A stretch of DNA of 64,000 nt from Corynebacterium testudinoris (GCF_001021045.1 NZ_CP011545.1:1798001-1862000), one strand, 5' to 3'; shown: positions 19,034 through 29,058, counted from the stretch's first letter. Numbers and translations: made by a program. Notes: generated by a model from the letters alone, not told the origin.

Positions 19034-19414
19034 TCAGTCTCTTCCCCGCAAGCGATCAATCTCGCGCCGCTCGCGCTTCGTCGGCCGGCCAGCTCCGCGA
19101 TCCCGGCGCGGCTGGGAGGCGAGGATTTCTTTCGGCGGGGGCGGCGGGGAGTGATCGACGTAGCAGGTTCGGGCGACGGGCGCGCCGACTCGCTTGCGGA
19201 CAGTGGCCGCAACTTCCAGGTCGAGCTCGCGGTGGTTGACCCAGATGCGCACCCGGTCGCCGGGCACAACCTGCTGGGCGGGTTTGACGGCGACTCCGTT
19301 GAGTTTGACGTGGCCGGCGCGGACGGCTGCGGCGGCGTCGGAGCGCGTTTTGAAGATGCGGACCGCCCATACCCATGCGTCGATGCGGACGGGTCCGCCG
19401 TCGGGTTGAGTCAT
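19034..19414 (-). CDS. S4-domain RNA-binding protein (Hsp15-like)
   Basis: 126 residues. The S4 fold covers about 9-75 (VRIDAWVWAVRIFKTRSDAA, then GHVKLNGVAVKPAQQV and GDRVRIW), followed by a basic tail rich in Arg (KRERREIDRLRG). This resembles Hsp15, which rescues 50S subunits carrying nascent chains. It is the last gene of a minus-strand set with the 80-aa membrane protein and the YigZ protein. Confidence 0.88.
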   Translation of the reverse strand: MTQPDGGPVRIDAWVWAVRIFKTRSDAAAAVRAGHVKLNGVAVKPAQQVVPGDRVRIWVNHRELDLEVAATVRKRVGAPVARTCYVDHSPPPPPKEILASQPRRDRGAGRPTKRERREIDRLRGRD

Positions 19415-19426
19415 CGGGGAAAGGAC

Positions 19427-19669
19427 CTAGTAGTTGTCTTGGTGGTTAACGATCTTCTGGACCTTCGACCAGTTGGTGTAGCCGCCGGCGACGGCGATGA
19501 CCATGCCAAGAATCAGCAAGGTCCAGCTGGTGAAAATAAGGCCGAGGGCCACGCCGCCGACGACACCAACGCCGACGCTCACGACAGCGTTGCGGGTGTA
19601 CTTGCGTACGGCCTGCTTGCGCTGCTCAATCGGATTATTCGGGCGTCGTTGCATTGTCATAGCCCTCAT
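19427..19669 (-). CDS. Small membrane protein, up to 80 aa
   Basis: A basic N-terminus (RRPNNPIEQRKQAVRKY) precedes two hydrophobic helices (about 27-47 and 50-68) and a short polar tail. In-frame ATGs at 19669, 19660 and 19654 compete; GAGGG at about 9 nt favours 19654, which would give 75 residues. The protein is of the small actinobacterial membrane-hairpin kind with no known role. It lies between the YigZ and S4 genes, 12 nt before the latter. Confidence 0.72.
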   Translation of the reverse strand: MRAMTMQRRPNNPIEQRKQAVRKYTRNAVVSVGVGVVGGVALGLIFTSWTLLILGMVIAVAGGYTNWSKVQKIVNHQDNY

Positions 19670-19684
19670 CCTAGTAGCCCGGGC

Positions 19685-20323
19685 TTAAGACTCCACCCAC
19701 GCTGTTCCCGCATCATGGAGCTGTGCCGCCCCGGAGGTCAGTGCCGCCAGAGTCGAGGCGAGGTCGTCTCGCCCGCCGGGGTCGATGCCGAGGGTGAACC
19801 GCACTCGCGCCGCGTAGCTGACGTCGACCACCGCGATACCCCGGCCGCGTAGTTCCGCCTCGAGGCGGCCAGCGTCGGAGTGGGAGGCATCAATCGTGTA
19901 CAGCTCCCGCAGGGAGCGGGTGGCACGGTCCACCTGCGGGAGCAGCTGGCCGACGGCGTGGGAGTAGGCGTGCACCAGTCCCCCTGCCCCGAGCTTGACG
20001 CCGCCGAAGTAGCGGACGACGACCACGGCGGCGTCGATAAGCGAGGAACCTTTGAGCATGTCCAACATGGGTTTGCCGGCGGTGCCGGATGGTTCGCCGT
20101 CGTCGGAGGAGCGTTCGATGGGTTGCGCTCCGTCGACGTGGACGATGAATGCGCTGCAATGGTGCCGGGCATCGGAATAGGCGGCTTTAACCTCGTGGAT
20201 GAACTCTCGGGCCTGTTCCTCGGAGGTGGCCCGGCGCGCGACGGCGATGAAGCGGGAGCGTTTGACCTCGTACTCGTCGCTCCAGGTGTGGTCGGCGGCG
20301 GGAAGTTGGTACGAGGTCACCAT
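19685..20323 (-). CDS. YigZ/IMPACT-family protein
   Basis: 212 residues from ATG 20323 (MVTSYQLP). The IMPACT domain (about 10-125) has KRSRFIAVARR, HHCSAFIV, the signature SDDGEPSGTAGKPML and VVRYFGGVKLGAGGL. The C-terminal ferredoxin-like domain (about 140-205) ends the protein. These proteins relate to the eukaryotic translation regulator IMPACT; the bacterial role is uncertain. Divergent from treZ, with 52 nt between starts. Confidence 0.9.
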   Translation of the reverse strand: MVTSYQLPAADHTWSDEYEVKRSRFIAVARRATSEEQAREFIHEVKAAYSDARHHCSAFIVHVDGAQPIERSSDDGEPSGTAGKPMLDMLKGSSLIDAAVVVVRYFGGVKLGAGGLVHAYSHAVGQLLPQVDRATRSLRELYTIDASHSDAGRLEAELRGRGIAVVDVSYAARVRFTLGIDPGGRDDLASTLAALTSGAAQLHDAGTAWVES

Positions 20324-20362
20324 GGGCGCCCATGTTACCTGGCACGTCGAGGCGCAAACCCC

Positions 20363-20368
20363 TAGCCT
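20363..20368 (+). promoter_or_regulatory. -10 box of leaderless treZ
   Basis: TAGCCT ends 7 nt before the treZ ATG at 20376; no ribosome-binding site lies between. Confidence 0.45.
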
Positions 20369-20375
20369 GGAACGC

Positions 20376-22109
20376 ATGACTGCGTATGAGCCCTTGTCCG
20401 TGTGGGCCCCCTATGCCCACGACGTTCGGCTGCACCTGGGTGATGGTTCGGTGCATCCGCTGCACAAGCGTGCCGGTGGGTGGTGGGTCGCGGAGCAGAT
20501 CGCGGAGCCGGGGATGCGTTATGGGTTTTCCCTGTTCAACGGGGAGGACTGGTCCCCGGTCGTGCCCGATCCGCGCACGACCTCCCAGCCCGATGGCATC
20601 CATGGCCTCTCAGAGGTGACGGACCCGGCCTTTGACTGGACTTCCGGCGAGTGGACGGGGCGGGGGCTGCCGGGGCAGGTGATCTATGAGCTGCACGTGG
20701 GTACGTTCACCCCGGAGGGGACGTTCGCCGGGGTGATTGGCAAGCTCGATTTCCTGCGTGAGCTGGGGGTTACCGCCATTGAACTCATGCCCGTGCAGCC
20801 TTTCGGCGGCGCACGAAACTGGGGCTACGACGGGGTCGACCTCCACGCCGTGCACTCGGCTTATGGTGGGCCCGAGGGCCTGAAAAAGCTTGTCGACGCC
20901 GCGCACAACGCCGGCATCGGCGTCATCCTCGACGTCGTGTACAACCACTTCGGCCCGGACGGCAACTACAACGGCATGTTCGGCCCCTACACCGCCGGTG
21001 GGTCCACCGGCTGGGGCGAAGTGGTCAACATCTCCGGGCCCGACTCGGACGAGGTGCGGGCGTTTATTCTCGACGCCGTGTGCCAGTGGTTCGTCGACTA
21101 CCGGATTGATGGGCTGCGCCTCGACGCCGTCCACGCCTACGACGACCGCGGCGCCTATTCCCTCATGGAACAAATCCAGGCCGTCGCCGACGATGCGACG
21201 GCCCGCACCGGAGTTCCGCGCTACGTCATCGCGGAGTCCGATCTCAACGACCCACGGCTCATTACCTCCCCCGAGGGCGGTGGCTACGGTCTCGCCGCGC
21301 AATGGCTTGATGATGTCCACCATGCCCTCCACACCCTCGTCTCCGGCGAGGACCACGCCTACTACGAGGACTACGGCTCCCTTGCGGCGCTAGAAAAAAC
21401 CCTGCGGGAGGCCTACTTCTTCACCGGCACGATGTCGCATTTCCGCGGACGGACCCACGGCCGGGCCATCAACCGCGCGACGACCCCGGCGCATCGCTTT
21501 GTCACTTACACCACCACTCATGACCAGGTGGGCAACCGCGCCGCCGGTGATCGCCCGTCGATGAACCTCAGCCCCAGGCAGCAGGTGCTCAAGGCAGCGA
21601 TCATCTTCTCCTCCCCGTTCACCCCGATGCTGTTTATGGGCGAGGAGTTCGGTGCGCGCACGCCGTTTGCGTTCTTCTGCTCACACACCGATGAGCACCT
21701 CAACCACCTCACCACCGAAGGCCGGACCCGCGAGTTTTCCCACGCCGGTTGGGACCACGCCATGGTCCCCGATCCGGCGTCGCCCGCAACCTTCGAGGCT
21801 TCCCAACTTAACTGGGTCCTCGATGGAACGCAGGAGGAGATTCACTCCGCCTATCGCGAGCTGCTGCGCCTGCGCTCGGAGTTGGGCCTTGCCCGCGCCG
21901 ACCTCACCCAGCTCATCGTGGAGACGGGTTCGGAGGAGAACAAGTGGCTGGCCATGGGCTATGAGGACGTCATGCTCGTGGCCAATCTCTCCGCCGAAGA
22001 GGTAACCGTGCCCTTCGGCGGGGAGTTGATCTACTCCTTCACCTCGCCCACTGTGGGCCGGGATGCCACGGAGCTAGGCGCCTGGGAGTTCGCGCTGATC
22101 AGGCGCTGA
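20376..22109 (+). CDS. treZ: TreZ, malto-oligosyltrehalose trehalohydrolase
   Basis: GH13_10 enzyme releasing trehalose from malto-oligosyltrehalose made by TreY. 577 residues from ATG 20376. Order: N-terminal CBM48-like domain (about 1-90), barrel with Asp250 (GLRLDAVHAYD), Glu287 (IAESDLNDP) and Asp383 (TTHDQVGNR), then a C-terminal beta-domain. In mycolata trehalose also serves mycolic acid transfer. It is separated from treY by about 2.7 kb of unrelated genes. Confidence 0.96.
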   Translation: MTAYEPLSVWAPYAHDVRLHLGDGSVHPLHKRAGGWWVAEQIAEPGMRYGFSLFNGEDWSPVVPDPRTTSQPDGIHGLSEVTDPAFDWTSGEWTGRGLPGQVIYELHVGTFTPEGTFAGVIGKLDFLRELGVTAIELMPVQPFGGARNWGYDGVDLHAVHSAYGGPEGLKKLVDAAHNAGIGVILDVVYNHFGPDGNYNGMFGPYTAGGSTGWGEVVNISGPDSDEVRAFILDAVCQWFVDYRIDGLRLDAVHAYDDRGAYSLMEQIQAVADDATARTGVPRYVIAESDLNDPRLITSPEGGGYGLAAQWLDDVHHALHTLVSGEDHAYYEDYGSLAALEKTLREAYFFTGTMSHFRGRTHGRAINRATTPAHRFVTYTTTHDQVGNRAAGDRPSMNLSPRQQVLKAAIIFSSPFTPMLFMGEEFGARTPFAFFCSHTDEHLNHLTTEGRTREFSHAGWDHAMVPDPASPATFEASQLNWVLDGTQEEIHSAYRELLRLRSELGLARADLTQLIVETGSEENKWLAMGYEDVMLVANLSAEEVTVPFGGELIYSFTSPTVGRDATELGAWEFALIRR

Positions 22110-22114
22110 CAGCC

Positions 22115-22843
22115 GTGTTCATCACCTCCGCGCGCCTGGATTCTCCCCTCGCCGAGCTCCCGCCCTACGTAGCGGGGCTGCCGGTAGTGCAGCTGCTGGC
22201 CTCGGAGGGTCTGGAGTTCGACGCGCCCATCACCATCATCACCGGCGAAAACGGCATGGGGAAGTCCACCCTCATCGAGGCGATCGCCGTCGCCAGCCGA
22301 CTCAACCCGGAGGGCGGCTCGCGCCACGCCTCCTTTGGCACTATGGAAGACCCGGTGTCCCCGCTGCACGCCGCGATCACGCTCGTTCGGCACCGCAATC
22401 CCGAGGATGCCTTCTTCCTCCGCGGGGAGTCCTTCTACCAGTTGGCCAGCTACTACGAAGGCCTCGACCCGGCGCCGCTTCGCAGCCCTCCCATGAACGA
22501 TCTCCGGAAGATGAGCCACGGCCAGTCCCTCATGGCCACGATCTTTCGCCGTTTCCACGGCGACGGGTTGTTTCTTCTCGACGAGCCCGAGGCCGGCCTC
22601 TCCACTCTCCGCCAGCTGGAGCTGCTGGGGCGTCTCTATCACCTCGCCGAAGCAGGCTCCCAGGTCATCATGGCAACCCACTCCCCCGTCCTTCTGGCCA
22701 TCCCGGATGCCCAGATCCTCGAACTCACCGCCACCGACGTTCGCTCGGTGCGCTTCAAGGAGACCGAAGCCTTCGCCGCAGCCCGGGAGTTCGTCTCTGA
22801 CCCGGTGGGTACTGCGGCATTCCTCACCGAGGAGGACACATGA
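22115..22843 (+). CDS. Stand-alone AAA/ABC-type ATPase, first of a tandem pair
   Basis: 242 residues from GTG 22115, 5 nt after treZ. Walker A is GENGMGKST (about 44-52), the signature-like motif is MSHGQS (about 132), Walker B is LFLLDEPEAGLS, and the switch His is in ATHSPVLL. There is no membrane domain and no coiled-coil insertion, so it is not a transporter on its own. It overlaps the next gene by ATGA and the two are clear paralogues. The cellular role is unknown. Confidence 0.82.
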   Translation: MFITSARLDSPLAELPPYVAGLPVVQLLASEGLEFDAPITIITGENGMGKSTLIEAIAVASRLNPEGGSRHASFGTMEDPVSPLHAAITLVRHRNPEDAFFLRGESFYQLASYYEGLDPAPLRSPPMNDLRKMSHGQSLMATIFRRFHGDGLFLLDEPEAGLSTLRQLELLGRLYHLAEAGSQVIMATHSPVLLAIPDAQILELTATDVRSVRFKETEAFAAAREFVSDPVGTAAFLTEEDT

Positions 22844-23574
22844 GCGTTGCAGGGTGGTTCATCCGCGACTATCGCCCCGCCTATCCCCCGTCGCTCACTC
22901 ATCCCGCTCCGGACTGGGTGAGCGAGGTCCCGGCGTTCCAGGTCCTCAACAACGTGGGCGCCATCAACCTTCAACGGCCCATCACCTTGTTCACGGGCGA
23001 AAACGGCGTGGGAAAGTCCACGCTGTTAGAGGGCATTGCGGTGTCCTGCGGATTCAACAGCGACGGCGGCGCCTATGGGGAGCGGGTGGTAGAGCGAGTC
23101 AATCCCCTGCGCAATGCCGCCTATCCCACGATGGGGACCCGCGCTATGCAGGGCTACTTCCTGCGCGCAGAAACGCATATCAGCCTGGCGAGTGAATTCC
23201 AGCGCAATCACGAGCACGACTTCAACGCCATGTCCCACGGGGAATCCGTTATGCACCTCGTGCAGGAGAAGTTCCACGGCAACGGCCTGTTTCTTCTCGA
23301 CGAGCCCGAATCAGGCCTCTCCTTCGTGCGCCAAATGACCCTGCTGGCGGAACTCCACCAGATCGCCCGAGCGGGCGCACAATTGATCATCGCGACGCAT
23401 TCACCGGTGTTGTTGTCCCTGCCCGGCGCGCGCATCTACGAGTTCACCGCCGACGGAGATGTCCTGCGGGGAATCGGCGTACAGGAGACGACCGCGTATC
23501 GAGCCCTGCGTGACTTCTTCGCCGACCCCCACACCATCGCCGATTTCATGGTCCAGGCGATGGAACCGGACTAG
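22840..23574 (+). CDS. Stand-alone AAA/ABC-type ATPase, second of a tandem pair
   Basis: 244 residues, overlapping the first ATPase by 4 nt. Same motif order: GENGVGKST, MSHGES, LFLLDEPESGLS and ATHSPVLLSLPGARIYEF. The N-terminus is longer by about 15 residues, and the segment after Walker A differs most. The pair could act as a heterodimer, since ABC-type sites form between two subunits. Its stop overlaps the ilvA stop by 4 nt (CTAG). Confidence 0.82.
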   Translation: MSVAGWFIRDYRPAYPPSLTHPAPDWVSEVPAFQVLNNVGAINLQRPITLFTGENGVGKSTLLEGIAVSCGFNSDGGAYGERVVERVNPLRNAAYPTMGTRAMQGYFLRAETHISLASEFQRNHEHDFNAMSHGESVMHLVQEKFHGNGLFLLDEPESGLSFVRQMTLLAELHQIARAGAQLIIATHSPVLLSLPGARIYEFTADGDVLRGIGVQETTAYRALRDFFADPHTIADFMVQAMEPD

Positions 23575-24875
23575 AGGCTGACCAGGTACTCGTACTCCGG
23601 GGTCTCCGGGTGCAGCAGCTGGCATTCAATGCGCGAGGTGGCCATCCGCTCCAGCAGCGGATCAAGGTCGCTGGCGCGCCCCAGTTCCAGCCCGACGAGC
23701 GCCGCCCCGGTTTCCCGGTTGTTGCGCTTGAGATACTCAAACAACGTGATGTCATCATCGGGGCCCAAGATGTCAGTGAGGAAGTGTCTCAGCTGCCCGG
23801 GCTCCTGCGGGAAGTTGACCAGGAAGTAGTGCTTAAGGCCGCGGTGGACGAGCGAGCGCTCCATGATCTCGGCGTAGCGCAGGACGTCATTGTTGCCGCC
23901 GGAGATGATGCACACCACGACCGAATCCGGTGCCAAGTTGGTGTGGCGCAGACCGGTGACCGACAGCGCGCCGGCGGGCTCCGCGATGATCCCTTCGTTT
24001 TGGTACAGCTCCAGCAACTCGGTGCACACCGAGCCTTCCGAGACATCGATGGTGTGGATGCGACCCTGGTTGGCCTCAACGATATGGAACGGCAAGTCAC
24101 CGATGCGCTTGACCGCAGCACCATCGATAAACGGATCCAACTGCTCCAACGTGACGGGCTCACCAGCTGCTAAGGCGGCCTGGAGGGAGGCCGCTCCGGC
24201 GGGCTCAACGCCGATGATGGCGGTCCGGGGAGCCATGTCGGCGAGGTAGCTAGCCACCCCGGAAAGCAGGCCGCCGCCACCGACGGGCACGAAGACCGAG
24301 TCGAGGGATTTACCCACGGACGTCAATTGGGTGAGGATTTCTGCGGCGACGGTGCCCTGCCCGATGACGGTATCGCGGGCGTCGAAAGGCTCGACGACGG
24401 TGGCGCCGCGCTCCGCGGCATCAGCATGCGCGGCAGCGGAGGCTTCGTCGAAGTTGTTTCCCGTCACGATGAGCTCGACCATGTCCCCGCCGTGGACCAT
24501 GATGCGGTCTCGCTTCTGCTTCGGGGTCTGGCTGGGGACGTAGATGCGCCCACGGATGCCCATCGTGCGACAGGCGTACGCCACGCCCTGAGCATGGTTT
24601 CCGGCCGAGGCCGCGACGATACCTGCGGCGCGCTGTTCCTCATCCAGGTTCGCCACCGCGTAGTACGCGCCGCGAATTTTATAGGAACGAACATCCTGCA
24701 GATCTTCTCGTTTGAGGTAGACCTCGACCCCGGTTTGCTCAGAAAGGCGGGGGCAGTACTGCAGAGGGGTGGGGGCGATGACCGAGGAAATTCGGGCCTG
24801 AGCAAGCTGAATGTCCGACGCACGGACGGCGTCGAAAGTAGCAGGGGCCAGGGATACCGATCGGTTCTCGCTCAT
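23571..24875 (-). CDS. ilvA: IlvA, threonine dehydratase (biosynthetic)
   Basis: PLP enzyme converting threonine to 2-oxobutyrate, the first step to isoleucine. 434 residues, the corynebacterial length. The PLP lysine is Lys66 in VRSYKIRGAYY, the glycine-rich phosphate loop is VGGGGLLSG, and SGGNND is present near 330. A single ACT-like regulatory domain fills about 345-434 (LKHYFLVNFPQEPGQLRHFL), consistent with isoleucine feedback control. TACACT 8 nt before ATG suggests a leaderless mRNA, so no leader-peptide attenuation. Confidence 0.95.
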   Translation of the reverse strand: MSENRSVSLAPATFDAVRASDIQLAQARISSVIAPTPLQYCPRLSEQTGVEVYLKREDLQDVRSYKIRGAYYAVANLDEEQRAAGIVAASAGNHAQGVAYACRTMGIRGRIYVPSQTPKQKRDRIMVHGGDMVELIVTGNNFDEASAAAHADAAERGATVVEPFDARDTVIGQGTVAAEILTQLTSVGKSLDSVFVPVGGGGLLSGVASYLADMAPRTAIIGVEPAGAASLQAALAAGEPVTLEQLDPFIDGAAVKRIGDLPFHIVEANQGRIHTIDVSEGSVCTELLELYQNEGIIAEPAGALSVTGLRHTNLAPDSVVVCIISGGNNDVLRYAEIMERSLVHRGLKHYFLVNFPQEPGQLRHFLTDILGPDDDITLFEYLKRNNRETGAALVGLELGRASDLDPLLERMATSRIECQLLHPETPEYEYLVSL

Positions 24876-24883
24876 GGGGCAAC

Positions 24884-24889
24884 AGTGTA
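24884..24889 (-). promoter_or_regulatory. -10 box of leaderless ilvA
   Basis: TACACT on the minus strand ends 8 nt before the ilvA ATG at 24875; no attenuator or T-box is present. Confidence 0.5.
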
Positions 24890-25012
24890 GTCCCCTGTCT
24901 TCTCAGCGCTGAACAACCGGCTGAATTTGCCAGGGGGAAGATAATCTCCCATGCAACTGCTAAGTTTCTTGTTGAATGTCATAGCTCTTGTAGGCCCCCA
25001 GTAGGAGAACCC

Positions 25013-25345
25013 ATGAATCGCCGTCGTCTGACCGTCGCCCTCGTCGCAGCCACTGCCACCGGCCTCGCGCTCGTCACTCCCGTCCAGGCCGAGGAAGCCT
25101 CAGGCTCCAGCCTGTCCTCCGACTCCTCGCTGAGCAGCACTTCCGAGGATCTGCCCGAGGGCATTCCGCCGATGCTGGGGTCGGCCGTGGTCACCGGTGA
25201 TACCAAGCTGGTCCTCGACACCGTGCAGGCTGTCATGATGGCGGGCGCCCTCGTGACCAAGGTTGCTGCCTTTGCCACCCCGTACATCCCCAACGGCGAG
25301 GCCATGCTGCGCAACGCCCTCCGCAGCATCGGGGTCCAGGTCTAG
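25013..25345 (+). CDS. Small secreted protein, 110 aa
   Basis: ATG 25013 follows AGGAG. A Sec signal peptide (MNRRRLTVALVAATATGLALV) ends at the AxA-type site VQAEE near residue 28. The mature part begins with a Ser-rich repeat-like stretch (SSLSSDSSLSS) and continues with one hydrophobic helical segment (VQAVMMAGALVTKVAAFA). There are no cysteines. No family is recognised; it is monocistronic, with a strong terminator after the stop. Confidence 0.75.
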   Translation: MNRRRLTVALVAATATGLALVTPVQAEEASGSSLSSDSSLSSTSEDLPEGIPPMLGSAVVTGDTKLVLDTVQAVMMAGALVTKVAAFATPYIPNGEAMLRNALRSIGVQV

Positions 25346-25360
25346 TTCCCCTGCACCACG

Positions 25361-25400
25361 AAGGGACTCACCAGCGTCAGGCTGGTGAGTCCCTTTTTTG
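25361..25400 (+). terminator. Rho-independent terminator
   Basis: A 15-bp stem (25361-25375 with 25381-25395) closes a 5-nt loop and is followed by a run of T. It ends the small secreted protein gene. The hairpin also lies about 20 nt beyond the dnaE stop and may act on that strand. Confidence 0.9.
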
Positions 25401-25421
25401 TCTTGGTGGTCTTTAAGCGAC

Positions 25422-28400
25422 CTAGCCCAAGATCCCCTGCCCCATCGTGGCCTTGAGGTCTCCCATCAACGATCCGGAGCGCTCCACGCGCAAGTGCTCG
25501 CCGAGGACCATCATCGTGGAGGAATCGCCGTTGACGATCTTGAGGTACACATCGGATTCGCCCTTGTTAGAGACCAACACCTGCTTGAGTTTGGTGATGT
25601 GTTCGATGGTGCACTGATCGGTGCGCAGCGTCAGGCGCAGGGGTAGCCCGGCACCATTGCCCGGCCCCAGCTCGGGGACTTTGAGGTCATCACAGAACAA
25701 AGACATCCGATCATCTTTGATGGACACGTGAGCCTTAGCCAGGATGATGTTGTCTTCGACGATCTGGGACGCCACGAGCGAGTAGACCTTGTTGAAGACG
25801 AGGAGTTCCACCTGGGCGCCGTGGTGATCTTCCATAGTCACGATGGCCCAGGGGGAGCCGTCCTTTTTGGAGAAGCGGCGGTCCACACCCGAGATGATGC
25901 CGCCGATGGTGACCTCGGCCCCGTGCCGGGCCTCTCCGGCGAGGATCGTCGTCAAAGCGGTGTCGGTTTGGGCCTCGAGCGCCTCCTCAAAGCCGTCGAG
26001 GGGATGACCCGAGACGTAGAGACCAAGCATCTCGCGTTCGAGCGCCAGCTCGTGCTTACGGTCCCAGTTCTCATCGGGAACCTCGATGGCGAACACGCTG
26101 ACGCCGCTATCATCCCCGTCATCGCCGCCGAAGCCGGCAAAGAGATCGAATTGGCCCTTATCGGCGGCTTTCTTCGTCGCCAGGACAGAATCGACGGCGT
26201 CCTCGTGGACCAGCATGAGCCCCTTGCGCGGGTGCTCCAAGGAGTCGAAGGCTCCACCCTTGATGAGCGATTCCGTGATGCGCTTATTGCAGGGAAGCAG
26301 GTCAATTTTGTCGAGGTAATCGGAGAAACTGGTGAACGCGCCCTTCGTCTTGCGGGTTTCCACGATGGATGCCACCACCTCCTCACCGACGTTGCGGATT
26401 GCCCCCAGGCCGAAGCGAATGTCCTCGCCGACGGCCACGAAGTCGTTTTCGGACTGGTTAACGTCCGGCGGGAGGACCTTCAAACCAAGGTGCCGGCAGT
26501 CGGAGAGGTAGATGGCGGACTTGTCCTTCTTATCCGCGACGGAGGTCAACAGGGCGGCCATGTATTCGGGGGCGTAGTGGGCCTTGAGGTAGGCGGTCCA
26601 GAAGGACACCAGCCCATATCCGGCGGCGTGGGACTTGTTAAACGCGTAGGAGGCGAACGGGAGGATCGTGTCCCACAGTGCCTTGATGGATGCCGCGCTG
26701 AAGCCGTTGGAAAGCATCCCGGCCTCGAACTTGGCGTATTCCTTCTCCAGCACCTCGGGCTTCTTCTTGCCCATGGCCTTGCGGAATCCATCTGCTTCAC
26801 CGGCCGTATAGTTGGCTACCCGGCGCGAGATCTCCATGATCTGCTCTTGGTAGACGATGAGGCCGTAGGTTTCGTCGAGGATGTCGCGCAGCGGCTCCTC
26901 CAGCTCGGGATGGATGGGCACGATGGGTTTGCGGCCGTTCTTGCGGTCGGCGTAGTCCAGGTGGGCGTTCACACCCATCGGGCCGGGCCGGTACAGCGCC
27001 AGGGAGGCGACGATGTCATTGAAGCCGGTGGGCTTCATTCGCTTGAGCAGCTCCTGCATGCCGCCGGAGTCCAGCTGGAACACGCCGAGGGTCTCGCCGC
27101 GGCCGAGCAGTTCGTAGGTCTCCGTATCCTCGATCGCCAGCGTCTCTAGGTCGAGGTCTTCGCCGCGGTTGGACTTGATGTTGTCCAGCGCATCTCCGAT
27201 GACGGTGAGGTTGCGCAGACCCAAGAAGTCCATCTTCAGTAGGCCGATGGCCTCGCAGGCGGGATAGTCCCAGCCGGTGATGAGGGCCCCGTCGTTGGCG
27301 CGGCGCCACATGGGAATGTGGTCGAGGAGGGGAACCGACGCCATGATGACGGCGCAAGCGTGCACGCCGGCCTGGCGGACCACTCCTTCGAGGCCGCGGG
27401 CAGTTTCGTAGATCTTTCGGATGTCCGGATCTGTCTCAATGAGCTGGCGGACTTCTCCGGCTTCGTTGAATCGCTCGTGCGAGGAGTCGGTGATGCCGGA
27501 CAGGGGAATGTCCTTGGCCATGATGGGGGGCGGAAGGACCTTCGTGATGCGGTCGGCCATCTGGTAGCCGGGCTGGCCGAACTGCACACGGGCGGAGTCC
27601 TTTAGCGCCTGCTTCGTCTTCACCGTGCCGAAGGTGATCACCTGGGCGATCTTGTCTTCGCCCCACCGCTCGGAGGCGTAGCGGATCATCTCGCCGCGAC
27701 GACGGTCATCGAAGTCGATATCAATATCGGGGGCAGACGGTCGCTCGGGGTTGAGGAAGCGCTCGAAGAGGAGGCCGTGCTCGATCGGGTCAATGTTAGT
27801 AATCGTCAGGGCGTATGCCACCAACGCACCTGCTGCGGAACCACGGCCCGGGCCGACGCGGATGCCGATGGAGCGGGCGTGTTTGATGATCTCGGCGACG
27901 ATGAGGAAGTAGGAGGGGTAGCCCTTCATGTCGATGACGTTGATTTCGAACTCGGCGCGTTCGAGGTACTCGGCGGGGACCTCCGCACCGTTGAAGCGTT
28001 CGCGCAGGCCCTCCATCACCTCGTGGTGGAGCCACGTCGTCGGGGTATGGCCGTCGGGCACGTCAGCCACCGGCATGCGGTCGTGGGGGTGGGACTCCCA
28101 GATCTCCCCGTAGTCTTGGACCCTTTCCGCGATGAGCAGGGTGTTGTCGCATCCGTCGGGAACGATGTCGTCGAAAAGCTGTCTCATCTCGGAGGCAGGC
28201 TTGATGTAGTAGCCGGTGCCATCGAACTTGAAACGATCAGGATCGTTGAGGGTCTTGCCGGTCTGGACGCAGAGCATGGCCTCATGGGCCTGCGCCTGAG
28301 ATTCGAGAACGTAGTGGCAATCGTTGGTGACGAGGGCGGGGAGTTCGAGCTTGCGCCCGATTTCCAGCAGCTCGGTGCGCACCCGCTGCTCAATGTGCAG

Positions 28401-28988
28401 ACCGTGATCCATGAGTTCGAGGAAGTAATTGTCCTTGCCGTAGATGTCCTGCCACATCGCGGCGGCTTCCAATGCCTGATCAAATTGGCCCAAGCGGAGG
28501 CGGGTTTGCACATCGCCCGAGGGGCAGCCCGTCGTGGCGATGATGCCATCGGCGTGCTCCGCGATGAGTTCCGCATCCATGCGGGGCCACTTGCCCAGCT
28601 GCCCCTCATACGACGCCATGGATGACAGGTAGAACAAGTTCTTCAACCCGGTGGCGTTCTCCGCGAGCATCGTCTGGTGGAGGTAAGCGCCCGAAGCGGA
28701 GACGTCATCGGACTTTTGGTGGGGCTCACCCCAGCGCACGCGGGTCTTGTTGAAGCGGCTTTCCGGCGCCAGATAAGCCTCAATGCCGATGATCGGCTTA
28801 ATCCCGGCGGCGGTCATGCGCTTGTAGAACGCATCCGAGCCGAACATGTTGCCGTGGTCCGTCATGCCGACGGCGGGCATTCCCTGGCGGCCCACCTCCT
28901 CTGCGAGCAGGTCCACTTTGGCCATTCCGTCGAGCATCGAAAACTCGGTGTGGTTATGCAAGTGGACGAAAGAGGAGTTCTTAGCCAT
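25422..28988 (-). CDS. dnaE: DnaE, DNA polymerase III alpha subunit
   Basis: Replicative polymerase, 1188 residues. The N-terminal PHP domain starts with [13 protein letters not shown] and continues with MTDHGNM. The palm carries the catalytic [12 protein letters not shown] motif. Helix-hairpin-helix and an OB fold (about 990-1080, [19 protein letters not shown]) lie toward the C-terminus. No intein or frameshift is visible. TAGACT 7 nt before the ATG suggests a leaderless transcript. Divergent from rarD. Confidence 0.97.
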   Translation of the reverse strand: MAKNSSFVHLHNHTEFSMLDGMAKVDLLAEEVGRQGMPAVGMTDHGNMFGSDAFYKRMTAAGIKPIIGIEAYLAPESRFNKTRVRWGEPHQKSDDVSASGAYLHQTMLAENATGLKNLFYLSSMASYEGQLGKWPRMDAELIAEHADGIIATTGCPSGDVQTRLRLGQFDQALEAAAMWQDIYGKDNYFLELMDHGLHIEQRVRTELLEIGRKLELPALVTNDCHYVLESQAQAHEAMLCVQTGKTLNDPDRFKFDGTGYYIKPASEMRQLFDDIVPDGCDNTLLIAERVQDYGEIWESHPHDRMPVADVPDGHTPTTWLHHEVMEGLRERFNGAEVPAEYLERAEFEINVIDMKGYPSYFLIVAEIIKHARSIGIRVGPGRGSAAGALVAYALTITNIDPIEHGLLFERFLNPERPSAPDIDIDFDDRRRGEMIRYASERWGEDKIAQVITFGTVKTKQALKDSARVQFGQPGYQMADRITKVLPPPIMAKDIPLSGITDSSHERFNEAGEVRQLIETDPDIRKIYETARGLEGVVRQAGVHACAVIMASVPLLDHIPMWRRANDGALITGWDYPACEAIGLLKMDFLGLRNLTVIGDALDNIKSNRGEDLDLETLAIEDTETYELLGRGETLGVFQLDSGGMQELLKRMKPTGFNDIVASLALYRPGPMGVNAHLDYADRKNGRKPIVPIHPELEEPLRDILDETYGLIVYQEQIMEISRRVANYTAGEADGFRKAMGKKKPEVLEKEYAKFEAGMLSNGFSAASIKALWDTILPFASYAFNKSHAAGYGLVSFWTAYLKAHYAPEYMAALLTSVADKKDKSAIYLSDCRHLGLKVLPPDVNQSENDFVAVGEDIRFGLGAIRNVGEEVVASIVETRKTKGAFTSFSDYLDKIDLLPCNKRITESLIKGGAFDSLEHPRKGLMLVHEDAVDSVLATKKAADKGQFDLFAGFGGDDGDDSGVSVFAIEVPDENWDRKHELALEREMLGLYVSGHPLDGFEEALEAQTDTALTTILAGEARHGAEVTIGGIISGVDRRFSKKDGSPWAIVTMEDHHGAQVELLVFNKVYSLVASQIVEDNIILAKAHVSIKDDRMSLFCDDLKVPELGPGNGAGLPLRLTLRTDQCTIEHITKLKQVLVSNKGESDVYLKIVNGDSSTMMVLGEHLRVERSGSLMGDLKATMGQGILG

Positions 28989-28995
28989 GCCGTGA

Positions 28996-29050
28996 AGTCT
29001 AGCTAGTCTGGCAAGTCAAAGAAATTGGCTGGCCAACTCGCTAGTAGCAT
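28996..29050. promoter_or_regulatory. Divergent leaderless promoters of dnaE and rarD
   Basis: Minus strand: TAGACT (28996-29001) ends 7 nt before the dnaE ATG. Plus strand: TAGCAT (29045-29050) ends 8 nt before the rarD ATG at 29059. Both starts lack a Shine-Dalgarno sequence, so both mRNAs are probably leaderless. Confidence 0.5.
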
Positions 29051-29058
29051 GACCTCAC

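Noticed and set aside
18952..19269. 105-codon minus-strand ORF across the inverted-repeat element
   Set aside because: It is an out-of-frame reading of the S4-domain gene extended into the repeat; no ribosome site supports it.
25728..27149. 473-codon plus-strand ORF antisense to dnaE
   Set aside because: Shadow of dnaE codon bias; no start context or recognisable domain.
25422..28988. Intein or frameshift in dnaE
   Set aside because: PHP, palm and OB motifs run in one frame at normal family length with no inserted block.
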